Source of the DNA: Mactromeris polynyma
Lineage: Eukaryota > Mollusca > Bivalvia > Venerida > Mactridae
DNA length: 64,000 bases
Assembly (NCBI GenBank): GCA_032209605.1
Contig: JASFXZ010000001.1
Location: 15,146,256-15,210,255, forward strand
Direction of reading: 5' to 3'
Under the pieces are notes generated by a model. The model ran no database searches. It was not told the origin of the DNA and was given only the letters and a program-made list of their open reading frames with translations. A program made the position numbers and the translations under genes. Below are positions 12,301 to 24,642 of the stretch, piece by piece. Positions within the stretch are counted from its first letter, which is position 1; every line of letters starts with the position of its first letter.

Positions 12301-12365
12301 GTTAACATTGGTCGCTCAGTAGAGCGCCCCATTGCCAAGCGTACGATCGTACGCTCGAACCTTTT
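12301..12365 (+). mobile_element. tRNA-like fragment containing an 18-bp perfect palindrome
   Basis: The A-box-like GGTCGCTCAGTAGAGCG (about 12309) is followed by CGCTCGAACC, a poor B box. Between them lies a perfect 18-bp palindrome AGCGTACGATCGTACGCT (12338-12355). Likely the head of a decayed SINE; the functional tRNA fold is absent. Confidence 0.4.
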
Positions 12366-12734
12366 GGTGACAACTTTTCTACATATTCATGTTGCAACAT
12401 CCAAATCCATTCGTCCCATACCTTTGATTCATGCGGGCAGTTGTCAGTTGCTAGCTGGAGATTAGTTTAGTACTAAGGTATACTGGATAGGTCAAATATT
12501 CGCCGATCATAACTAAAATACTATTGAATTACCGTGTAAAACACAGTCAAACACACAAAATAAGTCAACTTAAAAATTTCAACAATAATTCAATATATGT
12601 TTTGTAATTTGTACCTTCTAAAGATATTTTTCGCGGCCTGCTTGACATAACCGTTAACTTACTTTTCGACTCTCTTGTCTGTATTTCAAGCATTGAACAA
12701 GAATTGTCCGGTTGTATTTACTTGAGAACCTTTG

Positions 12735-13060
12735 AGGGGGTCAGCCAATGTAAACATATGTGTATTTGCGCTGATTTATCGTCGCCACCGGTTTCCCATA
12801 TAAGCGACGCTTCCAGAAGAATGTAAGTAATTTTAGATTTTTGGAGGATAGTGTATGATACTGAAGATGCCTCAGTTCCAGAAGCACCCCTGGTTCTCCC
12901 ACGGCTCCTATGTAAAGCATCGTACGCGGGACTTTGGTTTTTCAAAGACTCAACCGAAAGACTGTTAATACTGTGGTGGAACAGGGGATCGAACCTGCGA
13001 CCCCTTGATTACTAGTGTTGGTACTAGTGGCGGTACAACTGGACGACTGATCCGCTACAA
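12735..13060 (-). mobile_element. tRNA-derived SINE, family shared with 30748-31040
   Basis: Minus-strand head: GTAGCGGATC, A-box-like GTCGTCCAGTTG, then a perfect B box GGTTCGATCCC (about 12982-12992). The body matches the plus-strand element at 30748-31040 almost phrase for phrase ('atgctttacat', 'gtgcttctggaactg', 'actatcctccaaaaatctaaa', 'atatgggaaaccg', 'tggcgacgataaat'). Two copies in opposite orientation define the family and its 3' end. The overlapping 75-codon ORF is SINE body. Confidence 0.88.
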
Positions 13061-14434
13061 TGCAAACATGTTTTGCAAACGATTGACCCATAGACATTGG
13101 GTACACAATAGCGGTATTTTCAACCAGTATGAATCGATAGTAGACGTTACATTTTCTTATATAAATACATTACAGCGAAGATGCATTGTAAGTTATTTAT
13201 AAAAATATATTACATCGAAAATCTCGAATTAAGTATGACTTATCCTTAGGATAAAACGATAATTATAAAACGACACAACTTTGCTTTGTTCGCACCATAG
13301 GGTTTTACTACAATTCCCGATAATACCGGTGTTCTACCCACTAAAGGCCTTTTGGTTGCGCATAAACAATAGTCATTCTTAAATATTATCCTCTTGTTTT
13401 GGCTGTTCTCCTGACTACGTGCTATAATTAGACATTTAAAATGACTTCGTGTCAAGAAGCCAACACGTGTTTGATATAGACTATATTTCTGTTGAATCAT
13501 TCCTAATGCTCATTCTGTTAATGTATACTTAGCACACCATTAAAAACGTAACTTAATTTCAATTAGCCTTCATATTGTTCCAAGAGTTAAACGCGTTTAT
13601 TGTTACAAATGCGTAAATCATTCATCAAAAAGAAATTAAACTTTGGCCCTGGTATTCATATTTCATAATTGATTAAGTTTAGGAAATTATGTTTCAGAAT
13701 TAAAATATAATTATTTCTTTATAATGTCCTCGTGTTGACGCGATCAATTTTTAGTTGCATTTAAATGGCGTGGAGTATAGATGCTATCTTCTGTCATGTT
13801 CTCCAATTCTTGGTTTTAAGTAAAAACACAACAACACATTTGTGTTTGACTCATCAGACACATTTGTTTATTGTCAAGTCGTCACAATATTAAATATTAA
13901 GTTTCAGAACGCTCAACTCATATGGTCCGATCTCCAACGTGATTCTATTTCAATCACGACTACAGTATTTCACAACTGTCAAAAACAAGCTCAATATGAT
14001 TTCCCTACGTCAACTGAACGTGATTAGCATACAGGAAATCACTGGCATTGTCTACTCCGTCATGTTTCATCAGATAAAACATTTTCCTATTTGTATCGAT
14101 ATAATTATATATCAAATTGTGCGGGGTTTAGTCACGATCATCATTATTCCTCTATGTGGGCGTGTACTTTCTAGCAACTCAGGAAGCAGTTGAGTTATTA
14201 AACGTGTTTCAAAATCCATGTCAATAAAAAAGTATTAAATAAATATACCATAGTTTGAATTTAAATGGTGTTATTAATGGCATTCAATAACAAAAGGTAC
14301 GCTGAAAAGTACAATTTCATTCAATCGACATAATTCATCAATTCAATAGATCTATTTTCGTCGTCTGCTGATGAATACCTATGTCTCTTAAAGCAAACAA
14401 CTCATTTTTACTCACTTAGTCAACTCAAAATAGA
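13061..14434. other. non-coding, nothing recognised
   Basis: Several ORFs of 60-85 codons on both strands (13246-13500, 13842-14193) lack domain or splice support. AT-rich. Confidence 0.4.
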
Positions 14435-14543
14435 TACAGTCGGACATCGTTCATTCGAGGAGATATACCGGGCTCTGATATTTATTTCGGATGATACCTT
14501 GTATTCGGATAAAAGGTGGTCGAATAAACGAGGTACGACTGTA
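14435..14543. mobile_element. 109-bp MITE, TACAGTCG-type ends
   Basis: Left end TACAGTCGGACATCGTTCAT, right end AATAAACGAGGTACGACTGTA: imperfect terminal inverted repeats of about 25 bp bounded by TA. The architecture matches the TACAGTAAAACC family but the sequence differs, so it is probably a related Tc1/mariner or pogo-type MITE. Confidence 0.75.
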
Positions 14544-15984
14544 TATATACAAAATTATTAAAGCTCAAATATGATGAAAGCAATTCTGCTTATTTGAATA
14601 CACTCCCGTGTACACTTCCTGAGAAAACCAGCTATCTTGTGAGAAAGTGTCAATGTTACTATTGTGAGGTTCGATTCCTCATCCTTCGGGTTGAGTGCCC
14701 CTCCCAGAATTCACTACACCACAGCTCTCAGTAATGGAGCTGTAAAAACGGAATACATGCTAATTTATTCATAAATGAATATTATACGAGATATGACTGT
14801 AAATTATTGTTTAAGCAATCTTCAAGTATATGCAACAGTTGTATTAACATGTGTATACCAAAAATAATAGCAATTTAATTGTTTAGTGTGCTCAGCCATA
14901 AGTGGTGATCAGTTGACCTAGCCATTGTTTCTGGGATACCAACAAATCCTTCAGCATCTCCACATAAATGAAATTTCAGAATTGGACAATAATACAAAGT
15001 AATATTTAACTATATCATGACCATGACTTAGTACATAAGTCCACAATTTATTCCATTCCCCGCCACATATCACTACGCCACCTAAGCATGTCCTCATTGG
15101 AAGTAGCTACTTTAGTTTCCTGATATTCCATACGCAATCTTTGACAGATACTTGACGATGTTTGTAGAAAGACCATTCATGTTTTCTGTCACAAATCACA
15201 AATGTTTGTTACAATTATTACTCGAGTATACACAGATATTTATCATAATACACCGACAAGATTGTATTTTAAGATCAATAAATATCAATACAATACGTCT
15301 TTATTCTATACGGAATGTGATTTTATCATTTGGACATAATTCTATTTGATATGTTTTGTTTTTACCGATACAATCTATCACTTGAGTTATTTTTAGTAAC
15401 TCTGTTGCTAAATATAGATGGCGTCATAAAAGATCTTGTTGGAAAAAACAAGACAAAATCTTTGATCGAGAACTCTGATGTTCTTGACCATAAATCACGC
15501 GACTAAGTCCTCATCGACCACGTTATTTGCATTCGCATTCGCGTGATTATTCACATACCGGTACACATGTACTGGTTGAAAGTGCCAACCCGCCACTACT
15601 ATTTTAAACAATCTATAAAAGGATGGAATGAGTCTGCAGATTCTGTTCTGACTGTTAGAATTACTACATAAACTGTTACATGCTTCTTTTGAATTTTAAT
15701 TATTGCCAGTCATGTATCCAAAATACATTTCGCAACAGTTAACACTTAACAGTATGCTTTTGGATAGATATACATGTATAACTTCTATCACTGTCAGTAT
15801 TTGTACTGGTATGGTCTTAGTGTTATGCTTATTTTAAGTTAATTCAAAGCTATTTAGTTTTTATCAATTGAATCATATATTTGTATGCACTTTTAATGTA
15901 TATACAATGAACCTGTCGTAACGGTAAGAACTTTGAACTATGAGTGATTGCAGTCTTAAAATTGTAGTAAGTTCTATTTCCGTC
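14544..15984. other. non-coding; weak isolated B box
   Basis: A lone B-box-like GAGGTTCGATTCCTC occurs near 14666 on the plus strand without an A box at tRNA spacing. Otherwise no recognisable feature. Confidence 0.4.
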
Positions 15985-18900
15985 TATGTAAGGTCTGCAT
16001 ATTGTGTACGTACCATGTATCAACATTTCTAATGTTTGGAATGTAAGGTCTGCATATTTTGTACGTACCATGTGTCAACATTTCTAATGTTTGGAATGTA
16101 AGGTCTGCATATTTTGTACGTACCATGTATCAACATTTCTAATGTGTGGAATGTAAGGTCTGCATATTGTGTACGTACCATGTGTCAACATTTCTAATGT
16201 GTGGAATGTAAGGTCTGCATATTGTGTACGTACCATGTGTCAACATTTCTAATGTGTGGAATGTAAGGTCTGCATATTGTGTACGTACCATGTGTCAACA
16301 ATTCTAATGTTTGAAATGTAAGGTCTGCATATTGTGTACGTACCATGTATCAACATTTCTAATGTTTGGAATGTAAGGTCTGCATATTTTGTACGTACCA
16401 TGTGTCAACATTTCTAACGTTTGAAATGTAAGGTCTGCATATTTTGTACTTACATTGTGTCAACATTTCTAACGTTTGGAATGTAAGGTCTGCATATGTT
16501 GTACGTACCATGTGTCAACATTTCTAACGTTTGGAATGTAAGGTCTGCATATTTTGTACGTACCATGTGTCAACATTTCTAATGTTTGTAATATAAGGTC
16601 TGCATATTTTGTACGTACCATCTGTCAACATTCTAATGTTTGTAATATAAGGTCTGCATATTTTGTACGTACCATGTGTCAACATTTCTAATGTTTGTAA
16701 TATAAGGTCTGCATATTTTGTACGTACCTTGTGTCAACATTTCTAAAGTTTGGAACGTAAGGTCTGGATATTTTGTACGTACCATGTGTCAACATTTCTA
16801 ATGTTTGGAATGTAAGGTCTGCATATTTTGTACGTACCATGTGTCAACATTTCTAATGTTTGGAATGTAAGGTCTGCATATTTTGTACGTACCATGTGTC
16901 AACATTTCTAATGTTTGGAATGTAAGGTCTGCATATTTTGTACGTACCATGTGTCAACATTTCTAACGTTTGGAATGTAAGGTCTGCATATTGTGTACGT
17001 ACCATGTATCAACATTTCTAATGTTAGGAATGTAAGATCTGCATATTTTGTACGTACCTTGTGTCAACATTTCTAATGTTTGGAACGTAAGGTCTGCATA
17101 TTTTGTACGTACCATGTATCAACATTTCTAATGTTTGGAACGTAAGGTCTGCATATTTTGTACGTACCTTGTGTCAACATTTCTAATGTTTGGAATGTAA
17201 GGTCTGCATATTTTGTACGTACCATGTGTCAACATTGCTAAAGTTTGGAACGTAAGGTCTGGATATTTTGTACGTACCTTGTGTCAACATTTCTAATGTT
17301 TGGAATGTAAGGTCTGCATATTTTGTACGTACCATGTGTCAACATTTCTAATGTTTGGAATGTAAGGTCTGCATATTTTGTACGTACCATGTGTCAACAT
17401 TTCTAAAATTTGGAATGTAAGGTCTGCATATTTTGTAACTACCTTGTGTCAACATTTCTAAAGTTTGGAACGTAAGGTCTGGATATTTTGTACGTACCAT
17501 GTGTCAACATTTCTAATGTTTGGAATGTAAGGTCTGCATATTGTGTACGTACCATGTGTCAACATTTCTAATGTTTGGAATGTAAGGTCTGCATATTGTG
17601 TACGTACCATGGGTCAACATTTCTAATGTTTGGAATGTAAGGTCTGCATATTTTGTACGTACCATGTGTCAACATTTCTAATGTTTGGAATGTAAGGTCT
17701 GCATATTGTGTACGTACCATGTATCAACATTTCTAATGTTTGGAATGTAAGGTCTGCATATTTTGTACGTACCATGTGTCAACATTTCTAATGTTTGGAA
17801 TGTAAGGTCTGCATATTTTGTACGTACCATGTGTCAACATTTCTAATGTTTGGAATGTAAGGTCTGCATATTTTGTACGTACCATGTGTCAACATTTCTA
17901 ATGTTTGGAATGTAAGGTCTGCATATTTTGTACGTACCATCTGTCAACATTTCTAATGTTGGGAATGTAAGGTCTGCATATTTTGTACGTACCATGTGTC
18001 AACATTTCTAATGTTTGGAATGTAAGGTCTGCATATTGTGTACGTACCATGTATCAACATTTCTAACGTTTGAAATGTAAGGTCTGCATATTGTGTACGT
18101 ACCATGTATCAACATTTCTAATGTTTGGAATGTAAGGTCTGCATATTTTGTTCGTACCATGTATCAACATTACTAATGTTTGGAATGTAAGGTCTGCATA
18201 TTTTGTACGTACCATGTATCAACATTTCTAATGTTTGGAATGTAAGGTCTGCATATTTTGTACGTACCATGTATCAACATTTCTAATGTGTGGAATGTAA
18301 GGTCTCCATATTGTGTACGTACCATGTATCAACATTTCTAATGTTTGGAATGTAAGGTCTGCATATTTTGTACTTACCATGTGTCAACATTTCTAATGTT
18401 TGGAATGTAAGGTCTGCATATTGTGTACGTACCATGTGTCAACATTTCTAAAGTTTGGAACGTAAGGTCTGGATATTGTGTACGTACCATGTGTCAACAT
18501 TTCTAAAGTTTGGAATGTAAGGTCTGCATATTTTGTACGTACCATGTGTCAACATTTCTAATGTTGGGAATGTAAGGTCTGCATATTTTGTACGTACCAT
18601 GTGTCAACATTTCTAATGTTTGGAATGTAAGGTCTGCATATTGTGTACGTACCATGTATCAACATTTCTAATGTTTGGAATGTAAGGTCTGCATATTTTG
18701 TACGTACCATGTGTCAACATTTCTAATGTTTGGAATGTAAGGTCTGCATATTTTGTACGTACCATGTGTCAACATTTCTAATGTTTGGAATGTAAGGTCT
18801 GCATATTTTGTACGTACCATGTGTCAACATTTCTAAAATTTGGAATGTAAGGTCTGCATATTTTGTAACTACCTTGTGTCAACATTTCTAAAGTTTGGAA

Positions 18901-21534
18901 CGTAAGGTCTGGATATTTTGTACGTACCATGTGTCAACATTTCTAATGTTTGGAATGTAAGGTCTGCATATTGTGTACGTACCATGTGTCAACATTTCTA
19001 ATGTTTGGAATGTAAGGTCTGCATATTGTGTACGTACCATGGGTCAACATTTCTAATGTCTGGAATGTAAGGTCTGCATATTTTGTACGTACCATGTGTC
19101 AACATTTCTAATGTTTGGAATGTAAGGTCTGCATATTGTGTACGTACCATGTATCAACATTTCTAATGTTTGGAATGTAAGGTCTGCATATTTTGTACGT
19201 ACCATGTGTCAACATTTCTAATGTTTGGAATGTAAGGTCTGCATATTTTGTACGTACCATGTGTCAACATTTCTAATGTTTGGAATGTAAGGTCTGCATA
19301 TTTTGTACGTACCATGTGTCAACATTTCTAATGTTTGGAATGTAAGGTCTGCATATTTTGTACGTACCATATGTCAACATTTCTAATGTTGGGAATGTAA
19401 GGTCTGCATATTTTGTACGTACCATGTGTCAACATTTCTAATGTTTGGAATGTAAGGTCTGCATATGTTGTACGTACCATGTGTCAACATTTCTAACGTT
19501 TGAAATGTAAGGTCTGCATATTGTGTACGTACCATGTATCAACATTTCTAACGTTTGGAATGTAAGGTCTGCATATTGTGTACGTACGATGTATCAACAT
19601 TTCTAATGTTTGGAATGTAAGGTCTGCATATTTTGTTCGTACCATGTATCAACATTACTAATGTTTGGAAAGTAAGGTCTGCATATTTTGTACGTACCAT
19701 GTATCAACATTTCTAATGTTTGGAATGTAAGGTCTGCATATTTTGTACGTACCATGTATCAACATTTCTAATGTGTGGAATGTAAGGTCTGCATATTTTG
19801 TACGTACCATGTATCAACATTTCTAATGTTTGGAATGTAAGGTCTGCATATTTTGTACGTACCATGTGTCAACATTTCTAATGTTTGGAATGTAAGGTCT
19901 GCATATTGTGTACGTACTATGTGTCAACATTTCTAAAGTTTGGAACGTAAGGTCTGGATATTGTGTACGTACCATGTGTCAACATTTCTAAAGTTTGGAA
20001 TGTAAGGTCTGCATATTTTGTACGTACCAATTGTCAACATTTCTAATGTTGGGAATGTAAGGTCTGCATATTTTGTACGTACTATGTGTCAACATTTCTA
20101 ATGTTTGGAATGTAAGGTCTGCATATTGTGTACGTACCATGTATCAACATTTCTAATGTTTGGAATGTAAGGTCTGCATATTTTGAACGTACCATGTATC
20201 AACATTTCTAATGTTTGGAATGTAAGGTCTGCATATTTTGTACGTACCATGTATCAACATTTCTAATGTTTGGAATGTAAGGTCTGCATATTTTGTACGT
20301 ACCATGTATCAACATTTCTAATGTGTGGAATGTAAGGTCTCCATATTGTGTACGTACCATGTATCAACATTTCTAATGTTTGGACTGTAAGGTCTGCATA
20401 TTTTGTACGTACCATGTGTCAACATTTCTAATGTTTGGAATGTAAGGTCTCCATATTGTGTACGTACCATGTATCAACATTTCTAATGTTTGGAATGTAA
20501 GGTCTGCATATTTTGTACGTACCATATGTCAACATTTCTAATGTTGGGAATGTAAGGTCTGCATATTTTGTACGTACCATGTATCAACATTTCTAATGTT
20601 TGGAATGTAAGGTCTGCATATTTTGTACGTACCATGTATCAACATTTCTAATGTTTGGAATGTAAGGTCTGCATATTTTGTACGTACCATGTATCAACAT
20701 TTCTAATGTGTGGAATGTAAGGTCTGCATATTTTGTACGTACCATGTGTCAACATTTCTAATGTTTGGAATGTAAGGTCTGCATATTGTGTACGTACCAT
20801 GTGTCAACATTTCTAAAGTTTGGAACGTAAGGTCTGGATATTGTGTACGTACCATGTGTCAACATTTCTAAAGTTTGGAACGTAAGGTCTGCATATTTTG
20901 TACGTACCATGTGTCAACATTTCTAATGTTGGGAATGTAAGGTCTGCATATTTTGTACGTACCATGTGTCAACATTTCTAATGTTTGGAATGTAAGGTCT
21001 GCATATGTTGTACGTACCATGTGTCAACATTTCTAACGTTTGAAATGTAAGGTCTGCATATTGTGTACGTACCTTGTATCAACATTTCTAATGTTTGGAA
21101 TGTAAGGTCTGCATATTGTGTACGTACCATGTGTCAACATTTCTAAAGTTTGGAACGTAAGGTCTGGATATTGTGTACGTACCATGTGTCAACATTTCTA
21201 AAGTTTGGAATGTAAGGTCTGCATATTTTGTACGTACCATGTGTCAACATTTCTAATGTTTGGAATGTAAGGTCTGCATATTGTGTACGTACCATGTGTC
21301 AACATTTCTAATGTTTGGAATGTAAGGTCTGCATATTGTGTACGTACCATGTATCAACATTTCTAATGTTTGGAATGTAAGGTCTGCATATGTTGTACGT
21401 ACCATGTGTCAACATTTCTAACGTTTGAAATGTAAGGTCTGCATATTGTGTACGTACCATGTATCAACATTTCTAATGTTTGGAATGTAAGGTCTGCATA
21501 TTGTGTACGTACCATGTGTCAACATTTCTAATGT
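15985..21534. repeat. 55-bp satellite array, about 101 monomers, with higher-order repeats
   Basis: Monomer GTAAGGTCTGCATATTTTGT plus 35 bp (including the palindrome GTACGTAC and 'tcaacatttctaatg'). First unit at 15988; 55-bp periodicity holds to 21534, where the last unit breaks off at 'aatgttagggg'. Rare variants recur at fixed offsets: 'ttttgtaactacc' at 17431 and 18861, and 'gggtcaacat' at 17611 and 19041, both 1430 bp apart (26 monomers). 'ttcgtaccatg' at 18151 and 19636 is 1485 bp apart (27 monomers). So part of the array grew by duplication of blocks of about 26 monomers. No coding potential beyond the repeat. Confidence 0.98.
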
Positions 21535-22494
21535 TAGGGGAGATCGATGTTCAATTTCGTGTTTAATTATGACAATAATATGTTTTATTCCATATATTTG
21601 TTTGTACTTAATATTTGAGAAAAGCGCACACGAAAAGCAAACATAAGTCAAAATGGTTTGTATTGTTCGAATTCCAAATTGTAATCACTGCGTAAAATGC
21701 ATATACTTATGCCCACTGTTATCGTATTTAAATAAACAAAATGTACCAATAACATTACTATCGAGTACAAAATTGCCTGTCTCGAATCATGTTGACATAG
21801 TGTGTTCTGTCTGTAATAACATAAATTAGTTACAAAAAAGAACATTTACATTTAGGCCACTGTTAAAATATTCGTTTGGAGTACCCAGACCGGTGAACCT
21901 AAATGATTGGCCTCGAATCAAAATGCTTGGGTCTTGCGTGTAGGATAGTTTTCGTGTCTAAAATATCAATTAAATCGACATGCCGCCTCTCTGATATTTA
22001 CAAATTGTGGGTAGGGTATCGTAAACAAACATTTTAAGGATAAATACGTGCGTTTGCTCTGTTTGTTCAACTTCGTCTTTTAATAGTTTAAAAATACAAT
22101 GCAACTTCTCTTGAGCATCGACCTGTCAACATTAGTCAAATGTGCATCTCCCAGAAGTGTTGCTTAGGGGAGATTGTGCTTTATGTATTATTCATTAAAC
22201 AATTATTGTTACACGTGGCTAAAACATAATTGGCCAATCAGAGACCTCTCCTAATTTGCACATTACGTCATGACCATGTGAAGGCCACCAGTTACCAGGG
22301 GATTGCAACGATATATATTATATATAACGATATCGGTTTCATGATACTCCTGAAGCGTACCACGATATGTCGCAATACTTTAACGGCGTATTGCAATATG
22401 TATCTCGATATGTTGTTTCATTAACCTGAGATATTACAGTAAATATTTCCTTATTTGAACACTTTTATATAACTCCAATATAATTACAGTAAAA
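21535..22494. other. non-coding; CCAAT-rich patch
   Basis: The array ends abruptly at 'ttaggggagatcg'. A palindromic ATTGGCCAAT lies near 22230 next to TTACGTCA. This is promoter-like vocabulary, but no gene follows on either strand. Confidence 0.35.
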
Positions 22495-22664
22495 CCTCAA
22501 CAATAAGACCACCATTGGTACCCTTGAAAGCGAGGTTTCTTTTTTATGTGGTCTTATATTGAGGTCGAATAAAGAGCACAACAGTGACAATGGACTCGAA
22601 AATCGTGTTCGTAATATTTAGGTGGTCTTATTATCGAGGTGGTCTTTAAGTCAGGTTTGACTGA
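22495..22664. mobile_element. TACAGTAAAACC-family MITE
   Basis: 170 bp, left end TACAGTAAAACCTCAACAAT. The right end is decayed to GTCAGGTTTGACTGA. Interior landmarks are in the same order as the 4707-4870 copy (ccaccattgg, cttgaaag, gaataaagagca, gtggtcttatta). Confidence 0.85.
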
Positions 22665-24125
22665 ATTCAGAGGTTGTAACTAGAAACGTACTAGCAGAAA
22701 GCTGAAAATGTATCGTAAACAACCGGAACGTTAATTTCATATTGTGATACAATACAGTTTTGTTGCAAATTGCAATTTAGCCATAAACTGGTACATCCGG
22801 ACACCATTACATGTCACCAGTAGATTTCTCCCTCGTATGGCATGTCACCTCTAAGCCAACATAGAATTAGATAAACATTTCTGATACATTGCCAACTTTT
22901 TTATTGTTTTGGTTTTAGCGGGATGACATTATTGTTTTCTCTTCTCAGATTGGTTTAATGGTAGTTTCTAATCACCAAAAGTTGTGCTTCATTTTACAAA
23001 AGGAGATTCGGTTTGTGTTGGATATCGACGTGTTTCTCCATCAATAGTATCAGATTTAAGACATTGAAACGAAAGTAGGAATTTTGACAGATCGGGGAGA
23101 ATGTTCTCATGTGTCGTTTACATTACCAACAGAGAATGACATGAGCGTTCATTACACCCAAAACGTTGTTTTTTCATGTCAGAAATGGCCACTTTAAACA
23201 GTTTATGCATAAGGTTATTCAATGACAGCGAAATTTCTCAGAAGAATGTTAGGAGTTAAATGTTATTTGCAAAATATGTCAAATTCAGCAAAAATGAACA
23301 TTTCCTCGTCGAGATGAATGCCATTCCTGACCAAATATTACATTCATTACATAAAATATGTTATGGCGCTTTAAGGATTCCATATTTTCAGCCATCGTGT
23401 GACCAATTGATAAAAGTATATAACATAGAACTAACGCCTTATCTTATCTTTTAATGATTGAACATGAGTTATCAATGACATTCATATTCAGTAAATTCAT
23501 ATAAATATGAACACATTGTATGCATTCAATGACATATAAACAATAAAACACGTACATAAATCTATAGCTCAGTATTTGGAAAAAAATATCAACAAATCAG
23601 TGAAATATCACAATGCTTAGCTAACATAAAAGATAAACAACAAGCGGTCGAGTCATAATGATCGACATTTACAAAATCTACTTACAAATACGTTAGACAG
23701 ATACTGATAAGCAGGATACACAAATTCACGATTATATGATTGCAACCTCCTTTATTTCAAAGACTTGCGTAGGTAACATATTTATTCTAAACCTATAAAA
23801 TATTTCTTCGATTCATCACGGAGAAATCGAATTTGTCAAACGAGATATGTTCTAAAACAAAGTTCCACACCCTGAAATGTACCTTATCAATGGTTTGGTG
23901 TTGTTCTGCTCCTCTAATATACTACAAAGTAACCTACATGTCTACAACAAGGACAGATTATATATCAGTTAAAGAGTGCAACCAACTTTTTTGTTTTTAA
24001 AATTGTCACAAAATTATGTCAAAGGGGTCTGAACCTATGAACATTCCTGTGACAGATTTTCATCGACTGTGTCAATAGATGATGTTACTAACAGCTTTTA
24101 AAAAAACTATATGACATAGTTTTGG
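22665..24125. other. non-coding, possible 3' flank of the 166-aa gene
   Basis: No exon recognised. Minus-strand AATAAA candidates (tttatt on plus) lie near 23752 and 23779, roughly 870 bp beyond the stop of the gene at 24643-25143. Confidence 0.35.
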
Positions 24126-24152
24126 TGGGTCAACACTTTTGACCAGTCCAGT
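24126..24152. mobile_element. single terminal repeat of the 43719-44267 element family
   Basis: GGTGGGTCAACACTTTTGACCAG closely matches the right terminal repeat at 44241-44267 and the reverse complement of the left one at 43719. The upstream 120 bp also resembles the right flank of that element weakly. The other end is missing, so this is a solo or truncated copy. Confidence 0.5.
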
Positions 24153-24421
24153 ATATGCATGTGAAATCGAACATTCATGGGTTGAACAGCGAAACTCCGA
24201 TCTCATATTTATATGTTTCAGCACATGTTTCAACAGACCTACTCACTCAAAATCTCTTAACACACAATACTTATATGACTGAAATGTTCAACTCAATCGC
24301 CTGGATGATACCGATATTCCTGTTCGATTAACCCTTTTGCGAAATCTCTCACAGATGCAACACTTCAAGAAAATATATTTTGATCATTCACAAGTTGAAT
24401 AACATTGACAACAGATAATGC

Positions 24422-24642
24422 CACGTGACTCGCAGGGGACCCATATAGTTTATACGTTACCATGGGTATCGACCGAAAACAATTGACACCTGTTCTATTA
24501 ATTGACAGTTTGTTTTCTTCTATTCAGTTCAACAAACATGAAGCGTCTTTGACACGTGGTCAATCCTTACACGTGACGTCATATCATACGTGACTCGTTA
24601 AGTCATAGATATAAAAGTGTTTATATGATGCTAAAGCACGTG
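24422..24642. promoter_or_regulatory. CACGTG/CRE cluster next to the 166-aa gene's stop codon
   Basis: Four CACGTG palindromes (24422, 24553, 24570, 24637) and a perfect CRE, TGACGTCA (24574-24581), overlapping the third, lie within 221 bp. A plus-strand TATAAAAG follows at 24610-24617. The order E-box, CRE, TATA reads as a plus-strand promoter pointing antisense into the gene at 24643-25143. The palindromic sites could equally act as a downstream enhancer. No plus-strand gene is evident, so function is inferred. Confidence 0.4.

Noticed and set aside
14640..14720. tRNA or SINE head at an isolated B box
   Set aside because: No A box at the right distance and no second copy in the window.
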